A stretch of DNA of 16,382 nucleotides from Bacteroidales bacterium (GTDB lineage Bacteria; Bacteroidota; Bacteroidia; Bacteroidales; UBA7960). The notes beneath the pieces are model-generated. The model did not search any database. It was not told where the DNA came from and saw only the letters and a program-made list of their open reading frames with translations. Shown one piece after another: positions 5,338 to 13,452 of the stretch. The stretch lies in assembly GCA_003557965.1 (NCBI GenBank), contig PWND01000358.1, positions 1 through 16,382 of the forward strand, written 5' to 3'. Both the position numbers and the translations under genes were made by a program. Every line of letters begins with the position of its first letter. The stretch's first letter is position 1.

Positions 5338-7485
5338 ATGACTGATAAAAGCATCAAAACAATAAAATTGGAAGTTTCCGGTATGACTTGCAGTAACTGT
5401 GCGCTCGGGGTAAAGCGTTCTCTTGAGAAAGCCGGTTATTCTGATGTGGACGTTGAACTTACTACCAGCGAAGCTACATTAGCGGTTGATGATGATAATG
5501 ATGTTGACAAAGCAATTAAAGTTATTGAATCTGCAGGCTATAAAGCTTCACTGCCTGAAGTGAACCAAAAAGGAAAAAATGGCAAAAAGAAGCTTTCAAC
5601 TATTGAGAAAAAGTTTTGGTTTACAGCTGTTTTTACAACACCCCTGATTCTTGCAATGTTTCTGCCATGGGATTTTATGCATAATGATATTTTTCAGCTT
5701 GCTCTTACTATCCCCGTATTTACTGTGGGCTTTTTCCACTTTGGGAAAAGTGCTTTCTACTCACTACGGTCCGGTGTCACCAATATGGATGTGTTGATAT
5801 TTATGGGAAGCACAGCTGCCTTTATTTATAGCCTTATCGGTACCATTTATGGTTTAGGACATGACTACCTGTTTTATGAAACATCTGCCAGCATTATTTC
5901 AATTGTGCTGCTTGGTAATATGCTCGAACACCGTTCTGTAAACAAGACAACCTCCGCTATTGATGAGCTTATTAAACTGCAGAAGAATACAGCAAAAGTT
6001 ATTATACAGGAGATGCACGAAGGTGCTGAAAGCATTGAAGAAATTGATGCTGATAGGGTTAGGGTAGGGGAAAACGTTTTGGTTAATACCGGCGATAAAA
6101 TTCCTGTTGATGGTGTGATATACTGGGGAACAGGCAGTATTGATGAAAGCATGGTTACAGGTGAAAGCCTTCCGGTAGATAAAACCAAAGATATGAAAGT
6201 GGTTGCCGGTACTATCTTACTTAGTGGTAATATAAAAGTCAAAACTACAGCCACAGGAGATGAAACGGTTCTGTCACAGATAATAGAAATGGTAAAAAAA
6301 GCCCAAAAAGATAAGCCAAAGTTGCAAAACCTTGCCGACAAAATAAGTTCAATATTCGTTCCTATAGTAGTTGCTATTGCTGCTCTGACTTTAATAGGAT
6401 GGTTTTGGGTAGCCGGGCTGGAGTTTCGTGATGCTCTTATGAGAAGCATTGCCGTTTTGGTAATTGCTTGCCCTTGCGCTTTGGGCTTAGCTATTCCTAC
6501 TGCTGTTGTTGTAGGATTGGGGCGTACAGCAAAAAATGGCATACTACTAAAAGGCGGAAGTATTTTCGACAAGTTGCCCAAGGTCGATACCGTTGTTTTT
6601 GATAAAACCGGAACACTGACAACCGGTAAGTTTTTCATAAAAAGCATTAATACTTTTGATTATGATGAAGAAGAAGTGAAAAGCATATTATTCAGTTTAG
6701 AAAGTTTCTCTTCTCACCCCATAGCTAAAGCTATTGTTAAAGAGCTTTCGAAAACCAGGAAGATAAAGCTTGAAAATACTGAAGAAACAAAAGGCGTCGG
6801 AATTAAAGCTACTGACAAAGAAAACAACACTTATGTTGCAGGTTCTCACATTATTGCATCACACCTTACTGATGATGAATCGCATAATATTTACCTGATA
6901 AAAAATGACAAACTCATTGCCACAATTGATATTCAGGATGAAATCAAGCCGGAAGCAAAGAGAAGTATTCAAGAATTGAAATCGCGCGGTATAAAAACAA
7001 TCATGCTTAGCGGAGACCGTGATTTTCGCTGCAAAGAAGTTGCAGATTACCTGGGAATTGATGAGGTTTATTCTGAGATGATGCCTGATAAAAAGCTTGA
7101 AAAAATTGAAGAATTATCACAAAATAGAAAGCTAGCGATGGTTGGAGACGGCATAAATGATGCTCCTGCCCTTGCTAAAGCATACATAGGCATTAGCATG
7201 AGTGATGCTACCCAGGTAGCCGTGGAATCGGCAGAAGTTGTATTGCTAAAGGGCGATTTATCACTTTTATCTAAAGCCTTTCATTCGTCACGGCTTACAT
7301 TAAAAACCATTAAAGAAAACCTTTTCTGGGCATTTTTCTACAATGTTTCTGCAATACCATTTGCAATTGTCGGCCTTCTAACGCCTATGGTGGCAGCAGC
7401 TGCAATGGCAATTTCGGATATAATTGTGGTTGGCAACTCTATCAGGCTTAAAAGAAGGGGAAAACACAAGGAAAGGAAATTATAA
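5338..7485 (+). CDS. copA: copper-translocating P1B-type ATPase, CopA-like
   Basis: The 715-residue protein is an inner-membrane pump that exports Cu(I) using ATP. One N-terminal heavy-metal domain carries GMTCSNC (Cys18, Cys21). Four predicted membrane segments lie between about residues 90 and 195. Then come the actuator loop with TGES (274-277), two segments including the ion-channel motif CPC (378-380), the phosphorylation site DKTGTLT (Asp422), the P1B-specific HP pair (460-461), the hinge GDGINDAP (603-610) and two last segments. YN (668-669) in the seventh segment fits Cu(I) ATPases. In the eighth, the usual MxxSS reads M690-A-I-S693-D694, so one of the two serines is replaced by Asp. 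The protein has only one metal-binding domain, which is common in bacteria. No copper regulator or chaperone gene adjoins it. A silver or other soft-metal substrate is possible, but CPC and YN favour copper. Confidence 0.93.
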   Translation: MTDKSIKTIKLEVSGMTCSNCALGVKRSLEKAGYSDVDVELTTSEATLAVDDDNDVDKAIKVIESAGYKASLPEVNQKGKNGKKKLSTIEKKFWFTAVFTTPLILAMFLPWDFMHNDIFQLALTIPVFTVGFFHFGKSAFYSLRSGVTNMDVLIFMGSTAAFIYSLIGTIYGLGHDYLFYETSASIISIVLLGNMLEHRSVNKTTSAIDELIKLQKNTAKVIIQEMHEGAESIEEIDADRVRVGENVLVNTGDKIPVDGVIYWGTGSIDESMVTGESLPVDKTKDMKVVAGTILLSGNIKVKTTATGDETVLSQIIEMVKKAQKDKPKLQNLADKISSIFVPIVVAIAALTLIGWFWVAGLEFRDALMRSIAVLVIACPCALGLAIPTAVVVGLGRTAKNGILLKGGSIFDKLPKVDTVVFDKTGTLTTGKFFIKSINTFDYDEEEVKSILFSLESFSSHPIAKAIVKELSKTRKIKLENTEETKGVGIKATDKENNTYVAGSHIIASHLTDDESHNIYLIKNDKLIATIDIQDEIKPEAKRSIQELKSRGIKTIMLSGDRDFRCKEVADYLGIDEVYSEMMPDKKLEKIEELSQNRKLAMVGDGINDAPALAKAYIGISMSDATQVAVESAEVVLLKGDLSLLSKAFHSSRLTLKTIKENLFWAFFYNVSAIPFAIVGLLTPMVAAAAMAISDIIVVGNSIRLKRRGKHKERKL

Positions 7486-7492
7486 AATGGTA

Positions 7493-7526
7493 TAAAAAAA
7501 CTGCATTATCTAATACAATAATGCAG
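7493..7526 (-). terminator. intrinsic terminator of rho, probably bidirectional with copA
   Basis: CTGCATTA (7501-7508) pairs perfectly with TAATGCAG (7519-7526) around a 10-nt loop. On the minus strand the hairpin is followed by a run of T residues (complement of A at about 7494-7500), fitting termination after rho. On the plus strand CCTCTTTT follows, a weaker tract for the ATPase gene. Confidence 0.7.
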
Positions 7527-7536
7527 CCTCTTTTAA

Positions 7537-7559
7537 AATATCAAAAATATTTTGATATT
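7537..7559. repeat. AT-rich hairpin at the rho stop codon
   Basis: AATATCAAAA (7537-7546) pairs with TTTTGATATT (7550-7559) around a 3-nt loop. It overlaps the first two bases (plus-strand numbering) of the rho stop codon and sits between that codon and the main terminator hairpin. It may assist 3'-end formation on either strand. Confidence 0.5.
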
Positions 7560-9312
7560 AACTATTCATTGACATAACAAACTCTTCATTTGTTTTTGTA
7601 TGCTTGATTTTTTCTAGTAGGAATTCCATTGCTTCCAAAGCAGTCATGTCTGCAAAAAACTTACGAAGCACCCATATTCTATTCATCATGTCTTTATCGA
7701 GCAACAGGTCTTCTCGTCTTGTACCTGATGCAGTAATATCAATAGATGGGAAAATACGTTTGTTAGATAGTTTCCTGTCGAGCTGCAACTCCATGTTACC
7801 TGTTCCTTTGAATTCCTCGAAGATAACTTCATCCATTTTCGAACCGGTATCAATAAGGGCTGTGGCTATTATTGATAAAGAACCGCCATTTTCAATATTT
7901 CTGGCTGCACCAAAAAACCTTTTCGGTTTATGAAGCGCATTGGCGTCAACTCCACCTGAAAGAACCTTACCGGAAGCCGGAGCTACTGTGTTAAAGGCCC
8001 TGGCCAGGCGGGTAATACTGTCAAGCAAAATTACTACATCATGCCCGCACTCTACCATCCTTTTTGCCTTTTCGAGCACTATGTTAGAGATTTTTACGTG
8101 CCTGTCAGCCGGTTCATCAAATGTAGATGAAACAACTTCAGCTTTCACGTTTCTTGCCATTTCCGTAACTTCTTCAGGGCGCTCATCAATTAATAATACT
8201 ATCAAGTATGCTTCAGGATTATTTTTAGCAATTGCATTTGCAATTTCCTGCAATAATATTGTTTTACCGGTTTTAGGCTGAGCTACAATTAAACCTCTTT
8301 GCCCCTTACCAATTGGAGCAAACATATCAATTAACCTTACTGATAAACTTGAATTGGCATCATCAGTAATTTTAAATTTTTCATCAGGAAATAAGGGTGT
8401 AAGGAAATCAAATGGCACCCTGTCTCTAACTTCTGCGGGATTACGCCCGTTAATCATTTCAACTTTGATTAATGGGAAATACTTTTCGTTCTCTTTAGGA
8501 GGCCTGATTCCACCGTTAACTGTATCTCCTGTTTTTAAACCAAATAGCTTTATCTGGCTTTGCGAAACATATATGTCGTCAGGTGAGTTCAGGTAGTTGT
8601 AATCCGATGAACGTAAAAACCCATATCCGTCGGGCATAATTTCCAGCACACCTTCAGCTGAAATAATTCCATCAAACTCATATTGTGATTCATTATGTCT
8701 GCGTTCATTGCCTTTATGCTTATGAATACTCCTGTCTTTTTCATGTGATCTTATATGTGGCTCATGTTTTGACGTAGCGGTACTGTCTTTTGAAGGTGAT
8801 TTCTTTTGCGTTTCAACATTTTCGTCTTCTCGCTTTTTTACCTCGCCTTCTTTAGTGCTTTTAGTTTCTTTTTGTTTCCCACTTTCAGATTTATCCTTGC
8901 CGGAAACATTCTTTTTGTCATGCTGCTTTACATCTTTTGATGATGTAGGTTTGCCTCCCTTTGCCTGTACATTTTGCCAGTTGCTGTCGGTAGATTTTGA
9001 TGACTCTTTTGATTGTTGTGATTTGCTGCCTTTGCCTGAATCTTTTTTATCATCTTTCTCTTCAAAACCCTTCTTTTTATCTGAAGAACTTTGTTTAACA
9101 GTTTTTTTTGAAGAACCCCTGGCTGATTTTTTGCTTTTGTCTTGTTGTTCAAGCTTTTTTGTAACTTCTGTAGGGTTTAATGCCTGTGTGTCAAGTATTT
9201 TGTATACTAATTCTTGCTTTTTATAGGAATCAACTTTTTTTATGTTTAGCGATTTTGCTATTTCTTTAAGCTCTGCTAACAACTTGTTGTTAAGTTCAAT
9301 TATATCGTACAT
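7558..9312 (-). CDS. rho: transcription termination factor Rho with long charged insert
   Basis: Rho is a hexameric RNA helicase that ends transcription of many genes. The 584 residues are far longer than the 419 of E. coli Rho. The order is: Rho_N helical domain (about 1-50); a low-complexity Lys/Ser/Glu/Asp-rich stretch (about 56-208) that should be disordered; the cold-shock-like RNA-binding domain with GYGFLRS (229-235); and the RecA-type ATPase. The ATPase carries Walker A AQPKTGKT (344-351), catalytic-type Glu377 in LLIDERPEEVTEM, Walker B DVVILLDSITRLARAFN (Asp431) and the Q-loop region SGGVDANALHKPKRFFGAAR (452-471). All core motifs look intact. Inserts between Rho_N and the RNA-binding domain are known in Bacteroidota; in Bacteroides thetaiotaomicron the disordered insert has been linked to phase separation. 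The start ATG is well placed before the Rho_N motif. A promoter-like site about 190 nt upstream predicts a long leader, a place where autoregulation could act. Confidence 0.97.
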   Translation of the reverse strand: MYDIIELNNKLLAELKEIAKSLNIKKVDSYKKQELVYKILDTQALNPTEVTKKLEQQDKSKKSARGSSKKTVKQSSSDKKKGFEEKDDKKDSGKGSKSQQSKESSKSTDSNWQNVQAKGGKPTSSKDVKQHDKKNVSGKDKSESGKQKETKSTKEGEVKKREDENVETQKKSPSKDSTATSKHEPHIRSHEKDRSIHKHKGNERRHNESQYEFDGIISAEGVLEIMPDGYGFLRSSDYNYLNSPDDIYVSQSQIKLFGLKTGDTVNGGIRPPKENEKYFPLIKVEMINGRNPAEVRDRVPFDFLTPLFPDEKFKITDDANSSLSVRLIDMFAPIGKGQRGLIVAQPKTGKTILLQEIANAIAKNNPEAYLIVLLIDERPEEVTEMARNVKAEVVSSTFDEPADRHVKISNIVLEKAKRMVECGHDVVILLDSITRLARAFNTVAPASGKVLSGGVDANALHKPKRFFGAARNIENGGSLSIIATALIDTGSKMDEVIFEEFKGTGNMELQLDRKLSNKRIFPSIDITASGTRREDLLLDKDMMNRIWVLRKFFADMTALEAMEFLLEKIKHTKTNEEFVMSMNS

Positions 9313-9504
9313 TGATTTTTTATTAATAGATTATTACTTTTCAATATTCCCGAATCTTCAACTATAATAGTATAAGTAGGTTGTAAATATTTGAGTTTAA
9401 TACTTTTGATTTTTTAAGCTATATTTTTAAATAAAATGAGATAACGATGAAATTGTCAGAATATATATTGCGTAAAAAAGAAAGTCGTTGTAGAAATTCG
9501 ACCG

Positions 9505-9533
9505 CAAATATAAATATTTAAACTATAAACAAA
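9505..9533 (-). promoter_or_regulatory. candidate Bacteroidota-type promoter of rho
   Basis: Read on the minus strand: TTTG (9533-9530), a 17-nt spacer, TATATTTG (9512-9505). Both elements match the Bacteroidota consensus TTTG / TAnnTTTG. Transcription would begin near 9498 and give a leader of roughly 185 nt before the rho ATG. The site lies just past the stop codon of the stress protein gene. Confidence 0.45.
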
Positions 9534-9566
9534 AAAGAATATTATTATTTTTTCATTAAATTGTTA

Positions 9567-11714
9567 TTATTCTTTTCTCATTAGCCCAAGCGGATCAACA
9601 AAAGAGCCCACTGCATAAGATTCATCTTCGTCAAACTCAGCATAAGGTATTATATTCAGAATAGGAATATCAGTTTTACTTATTATTTGTTCGGCAAAGT
9701 TTTGCCCAAGTATTTCTGATAACTTCCCTGACTTCTTAGCTACAACAATTATAAGGTCTGAATTAATTTTTTTGGCATACTCTACAAAACTATCATCAGT
9801 ATTTGATTTGCCAATATTAATAATTTTTGATTCAACATTTATTCCTGCATTTTCAATATGTGAAGAAACATTTTTCATTAGCGCTTCTTTCTCAATTTTA
9901 AAAACAGTTCCTTTTGAATGTAAGAAGCTGACAATATGAACAGAAGAGTTGAAATACCTGGCAAAATCTATAGCGACAAATACCTTTTTAGTACTTTCGT
10001 GCTCTATGCTTAATGGCAGTACAACATTCTTTATTCCGTGTTTTGGATAGTCTTTCTTAACAACCATTACAGGAACTTTTGAACCTTTAATAACTTTAAA
10101 TGCATTGCTGCCTAATATATGTTGTAAGCCTTTTTTCCCATGCACTCCCATAACTATTAAATCAGCAGATATCTCATTTGCAGTGTTTGAGATAACGTTA
10201 AAAATGCTGCCTTCTTCAATAATGTATGATATGTTTGTTCCGGAACTTTTACTTTTTTTCTCTGCTATTTCTTTTAATTTGCTTTCTGCTTTTTTTCTTG
10301 CGCTTTCTTTTGTGCCTTGTGCCACTATATGAAGTAAGCAAATATTTTTTTCTGACCTGTTTGCTATCTCAACTGCGTAGTTTAGTGCATTAATTGTTGT
10401 TTCGGTAAAATCAATTGGTACCATTAGAGAATTTGATTTTATGAGCACTTCAGCTTTATATTCCACGCCTTTTTTAACCAGGTAACTTGATATGGTTTCA
10501 TGAAGGCTTTCTTTTTCTTTCTTAGCTGAAATATCATCAATATGTAATACTCCAATAACATGTATTAAGCATTTAAATGCTTGCGCAAACTTTAAAGATT
10601 TGTTTATTTTTTCAAGGCTTTCGTGGGGTAATGTTACAGGCACCACAATATGATTATCACTGATATCTGTGTGGTTTTTCTTTACTACCATTACAGGAAC
10701 CGTAGAGTTTCTTATAATTGTATAGGCAAAACCACCTGCAACATGCTCCACACCTTGTCGGCCATGAAAACCAATAACCATGAGCCCGGCAGAAATTTCA
10801 TTTACAGTATCAGGTATTACATCAAATATGCTTCCGGGTTTTATTATGAAACTTACTTCTACTCCAAATCTTCTTTTTGTGTCTTCTGTAATATGCTCCA
10901 ACTGGGTTTTAACCTTTTCAACATGTGATTGTTTTGCATCTTTGCTTACTACATGTAAAATGCAAATTTTTCGCTCGAAAGCTTTTGCCAGTTCAACAGC
11001 ATGTTCTAATGCTTTTGCGGCTACAGGAGTAAAATCAGTTGGAACCAATATTGTTTTTGGCTTTATTACAATATCTGATTTAACTGTAATGCCTGCATTT
11101 TCTATTGTTTTAGCAATGTTTGTTATTCTTGACTCTTTCTTTTCTTTAGAAACAATAGTTTTGTAAAGACTGTCTTTTGAGAATAAAACACCTGTAACAT
11201 GTACCTGGCAGCTAAGCTCTTTGGCAAACATTATTGCAAGGTCAACAGCTTTGACATTATCATAAGAAAAATCAACAGGCAAAACTAAGGTATTGTCTTT
11301 TACTTCTTCATAGCATTTTTTGACTACTAATACCGGTACACTTGAACTACAGATTACATTATATGCAAAACTACCCAGAATATTACTCTCCTTTTCACTG
11401 CCATGAATCCCAATAACAATTAAACTTGCAGATAAGTCTTTTACTGCATTTGCAATAGAATTGTAAATGCTGCCTTCCTTTATAAAATATGATATTTTTA
11501 TATTGGCTTTTTTACTGTGCTTTTTTGTTAAGTCTATGAGCTGGTCATTTACACGCTCCTTATCAGCTTTAGTTACATGCTTGCTTACAACATGAAGGAG
11601 GCAAATGTCATAATCAAATATTTTTGCAATTTTTATTGCATTATCTAAAGCACATTCTGCTACAGTCGTAAAATCTGTGGGAACAATTATTGTATTTCGT
11701 AAATTGCTTTTCAT
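9567..11714 (-). CDS. triple-module tandem universal stress protein (five to six UspA domains)
   Basis: The 715-residue protein is built from three head-to-tail modules starting at VPTDF (residue 11), VPTDF (224) and VPIDF (432), a period of about 210 residues. Each module has a complete UspA domain with a nucleotide-binding-type motif, here with eight residues between the glycines: GIHG-x8-GS (102-115), GFHG-x8-GG (315-328), GVHG-x8-GS (523-536). Each then ends in VPV(L/M)VVKK. A second, divergent Usp-like half follows in each (VLPVDF 144, VVPVTL 357, VLPLSI 564). In modules one and two this half stops after the fourth strand, lacks the binding motif and runs directly into the next module. 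Only the last is complete (LIIVVAKKSGKLSEILG...IPILNIIP). A short acidic tail ends the chain. The usual Bacteroidota form has two Usp domains in about 280 residues. It is probably cytoplasmic and ATP-binding; the partner or signal is unknown. No membrane segment is visible. Confidence 0.9.
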   Translation of the reverse strand: MKSNLRNTIIVPTDFTTVAECALDNAIKIAKIFDYDICLLHVVSKHVTKADKERVNDQLIDLTKKHSKKANIKISYFIKEGSIYNSIANAVKDLSASLIVIGIHGSEKESNILGSFAYNVICSSSVPVLVVKKCYEEVKDNTLVLPVDFSYDNVKAVDLAIMFAKELSCQVHVTGVLFSKDSLYKTIVSKEKKESRITNIAKTIENAGITVKSDIVIKPKTILVPTDFTPVAAKALEHAVELAKAFERKICILHVVSKDAKQSHVEKVKTQLEHITEDTKRRFGVEVSFIIKPGSIFDVIPDTVNEISAGLMVIGFHGRQGVEHVAGGFAYTIIRNSTVPVMVVKKNHTDISDNHIVVPVTLPHESLEKINKSLKFAQAFKCLIHVIGVLHIDDISAKKEKESLHETISSYLVKKGVEYKAEVLIKSNSLMVPIDFTETTINALNYAVEIANRSEKNICLLHIVAQGTKESARKKAESKLKEIAEKKSKSSGTNISYIIEEGSIFNVISNTANEISADLIVMGVHGKKGLQHILGSNAFKVIKGSKVPVMVVKKDYPKHGIKNVVLPLSIEHESTKKVFVAIDFARYFNSSVHIVSFLHSKGTVFKIEKEALMKNVSSHIENAGINVESKIINIGKSNTDDSFVEYAKKINSDLIIVVAKKSGKLSEILGQNFAEQIISKTDIPILNIIPYAEFDEDESYAVGSFVDPLGLMRKE

Positions 11715-11747
11715 AGTACAGTTTTTTATGTCGGCATTATAAAATTA

Positions 11748-11769
11748 ATGTTTTTTTATAAAAAAACAT
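11748..11769. repeat. 22-bp perfect palindrome upstream of the stress protein gene
   Basis: ATGTTTTTTT (11748-11757), central AT (11758-11759), AAAAAAACAT (11760-11769): the 22 bases equal their own reverse complement. It begins 34 bp upstream of the stress protein start codon, in the divergent spacer shared with the DUF4293 gene. It could be an operator or a cruciform-prone A/T tract. Confidence 0.6.
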
Positions 11770-11830
11770 CTAAAGAACAAACTATTATTTTTAAAATAAA
11801 TAATCAATTACTTAAAACAATAAAAATAAG

Positions 11831-11863
11831 TTGATAAAGCTAATAAAAACTTTCATATTTTTG
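11831..11863 (+). promoter_or_regulatory. candidate promoter of the DUF4293 gene
   Basis: TTG (11831-11833), a 22-nt spacer, then TATTTTTG (11856-11863) matching TAnnTTTG. Transcription would start near 11870, about 35 nt before the ATG at 11905. The spacer is at the long end of the usual range. Confidence 0.4.
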
Positions 11864-11904
11864 CTAATGTTAAAACATAAAATTGTTAATAAAATAACAA
11901 AGAC

Positions 11905-12375
11905 ATGATTCAAAGAGTTCAAACAATGTACCTTGTTTTGGTAAAAATTTTTGCATTACTTTTTATTTTTTTGCCTTTAGGTAAGGTATCCCATGATACA
12001 GGAATTTTCAGTTTTAGCATTGCATTAATAAGGGTCCCGGAAGTATTTGGAGAAGTGATGGTTAATTCATGGCTAAGGTATGGAGTTATTGCATTAGCTA
12101 TTATTGCTATGATACTTTCACTTATAGCCACTTTAAGCTATAAAAACCGCAAAAAACAAATTAAAATTTGCCATATTAATACACTTGCGCATATACTAAT
12201 GATAACTCTGACTTTCTTTTATGTTGATAATGTTATAAAAGAAGCTTTTGAGAATGATTTTAGCTATGGTGTAGCTATAGTATTCCCTTTATTATCGCTC
12301 CTTTTATTATTATTAGCAATTCGGGCGATAAAAAAAGATGAGAACCTGGTTAAAGCAGCAGACAGGTTAAGGTAA
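11905..12375 (+). CDS. DUF4293 family membrane protein
   Basis: The 156-residue protein has four hydrophobic stretches (about residues 7-26, 58-78, 90-108 and 121-143), so it is an integral inner-membrane protein. The MIQRVQT start and the C-terminal RAIKKDENLVKAADRLR are hallmarks I associate with DUF4293, a family largely restricted to Bacteroidota and of unknown function. I recall this family being found near rho in other Bacteroidota, and here rho is two genes away, but that link is from memory. The ATG at 11905 is preceded by AT-rich sequence with a plausible promoter. Its stop codon is one base from the stop codon of the convergent racemase-like gene. Confidence 0.85.
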   Translation: MIQRVQTMYLVLVKIFALLFIFLPLGKVSHDTGIFSFSIALIRVPEVFGEVMVNSWLRYGVIALAIIAMILSLIATLSYKNRKKQIKICHINTLAHILMITLTFFYVDNVIKEAFENDFSYGVAIVFPLLSLLLLLLAIRAIKKDENLVKAADRLR

Positions 12376-12376
12376 A

Positions 12377-13450
12377 TTAATCAATAATTCTTTTAGAAAC
12401 ATAATTAGAGCCAAATAAGCTCAATGCTCCCATATACTTTAACTTAAACTTGATCGTATCACCAACTTTGTACTTTTTGGGGTTCTTCTCCAGGTTTATA
12501 ACAAGCATATCTGAGCTTGCACCAACCACAGAAAGCTTTTTGTCATCAGGTATCAGGTAATCCGGGGATATATCTAAAAGCCCCACATCAACTAATGCTC
12601 TCATGGAAGTTTTTCCGTAGTTTTCCGGATCAATATCGTATGACTCTCCGGAAGGATTAGTTTGAAGCTCACCTTCAGGCACAAGAGGCTTTTCTATCAG
12701 TTCAATAATTTCGGCATAAAAAGTAATAACATCATCACGCATACCCTTTATAGGCTTTTCAGTTACAAGGTTGTTGCCAAAATATAATGTTTCTCCAACC
12801 CTGAAATGATTTACCACAGCAGGAATTTGCTTCTTGAAAATCATTGGAATAGTAACTGATGTGCCACCAGAAACTAAGTTAATCTTCTTTTTAAATTTAA
12901 GCTCAAGGAGTTGTTTGTAAAGCCCCAACTGGATTAGCTTATCGTTGCTTGGCATTACCCCGTAAAGGCAGTTTAAATTTGTACCTATACCTATAATTTT
13001 AATATTTGGAAGCCTGAATGCAGTTTGGTAAAAATTAAGAAGCTCGTCTCTCATAACACCTTCCCTTAGCTCGCCCATTTCAATCATTATAATAACTTTA
13101 TGCTCCTTCTTCTGCTTCCTTGCTTCTTTTGAAATAAGCTTCAGGGTTTCTATTTCAGTATTCATGCTAACATCAGCATACTTAACTATGTTAGGAATAC
13201 TTTTTCGCGGAGGAGGCTTGATGTAAACTGTAGCAACATTTGGATCTATAAGCTTTATGGCTCGCAAATTAGAAATTCTTGAGTCCAGAAGCTCTTTAGC
13301 ACCTAAGCTTATTACTTCTTTAAGAAATAATAAATTACCGCATAAAAGCTTAGTTACTATCCCCCATTCCATATAATGCTTTGAAAAAAGCCTGTCAAGA
13401 AAATTATAATTGTGTAAAAGTTTTTTTCTGCTGATTACTATTTCTGCCAT
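12377..13450 (-). CDS. alanine/ornithine racemase-family PLP-dependent enzyme
   Basis: The 357-residue protein has the fold-type III (alanine racemase-like N-terminal barrel) layout. The PLP lysine is Lys34 in GIVTKLLCGN, the motif seen in the alanine/ornithine racemase-like branch. Further blocks are LLDSRISNL, IMIEMGELREGV, IIGIGTNLNCL and NLVSGGTSVTIPMI, then HFRVGETLYFGN, which should contact the PLP phosphate. The beta domain at the C-terminus includes VDVGLLDISPDYLIP and SVVGASSDMLVINL. It should interconvert L- and D-forms of an amino acid, possibly ornithine; the substrate cannot be fixed from sequence. It is unlikely to be the cell-wall alanine racemase, which is a different branch. 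It is the second gene of an operon: the GNAT stop codon lies 2 nt before its ATG. Confidence 0.85.
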   Translation of the reverse strand: MAEIVISRKKLLHNYNFLDRLFSKHYMEWGIVTKLLCGNLLFLKEVISLGAKELLDSRISNLRAIKLIDPNVATVYIKPPPRKSIPNIVKYADVSMNTEIETLKLISKEARKQKKEHKVIIMIEMGELREGVMRDELLNFYQTAFRLPNIKIIGIGTNLNCLYGVMPSNDKLIQLGLYKQLLELKFKKKINLVSGGTSVTIPMIFKKQIPAVVNHFRVGETLYFGNNLVTEKPIKGMRDDVITFYAEIIELIEKPLVPEGELQTNPSGESYDIDPENYGKTSMRALVDVGLLDISPDYLIPDDKKLSVVGASSDMLVINLEKNPKKYKVGDTIKFKLKYMGALSLFGSNYVSKRIID

Positions 13451-13452
13451 GG

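Noticed and set aside
5874..6647. Long minus-strand open frame (257 codons) inside the copper ATPase gene
   Set aside because: It lies entirely antisense to strongly conserved ATPase motifs (CPC, TGES), has a low-complexity Ser/Thr/Ile/Pro-rich product with no family features, and is a codon-use shadow.
8855..9226. Plus-strand open frame opposite the Rho insert
   Set aside because: The product is a Ser/Phe/Leu/Cys-rich mirror of the Lys/Glu/Ser-rich insert, with no start context or homology signal; it is a shadow.
9447..9521. 24-codon open frame MKLSEYILRKK... on the plus strand between rho and the stress protein gene
   Set aside because: Too short, runs against the predicted rho promoter and leader, and has no supporting motif.
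11715..11800. Promoter for the stress protein gene on the minus strand
   Set aside because: The closest match (complement of CAAACTAT) has one base too few between TA and TTTG; not convincing enough to list as a feature.
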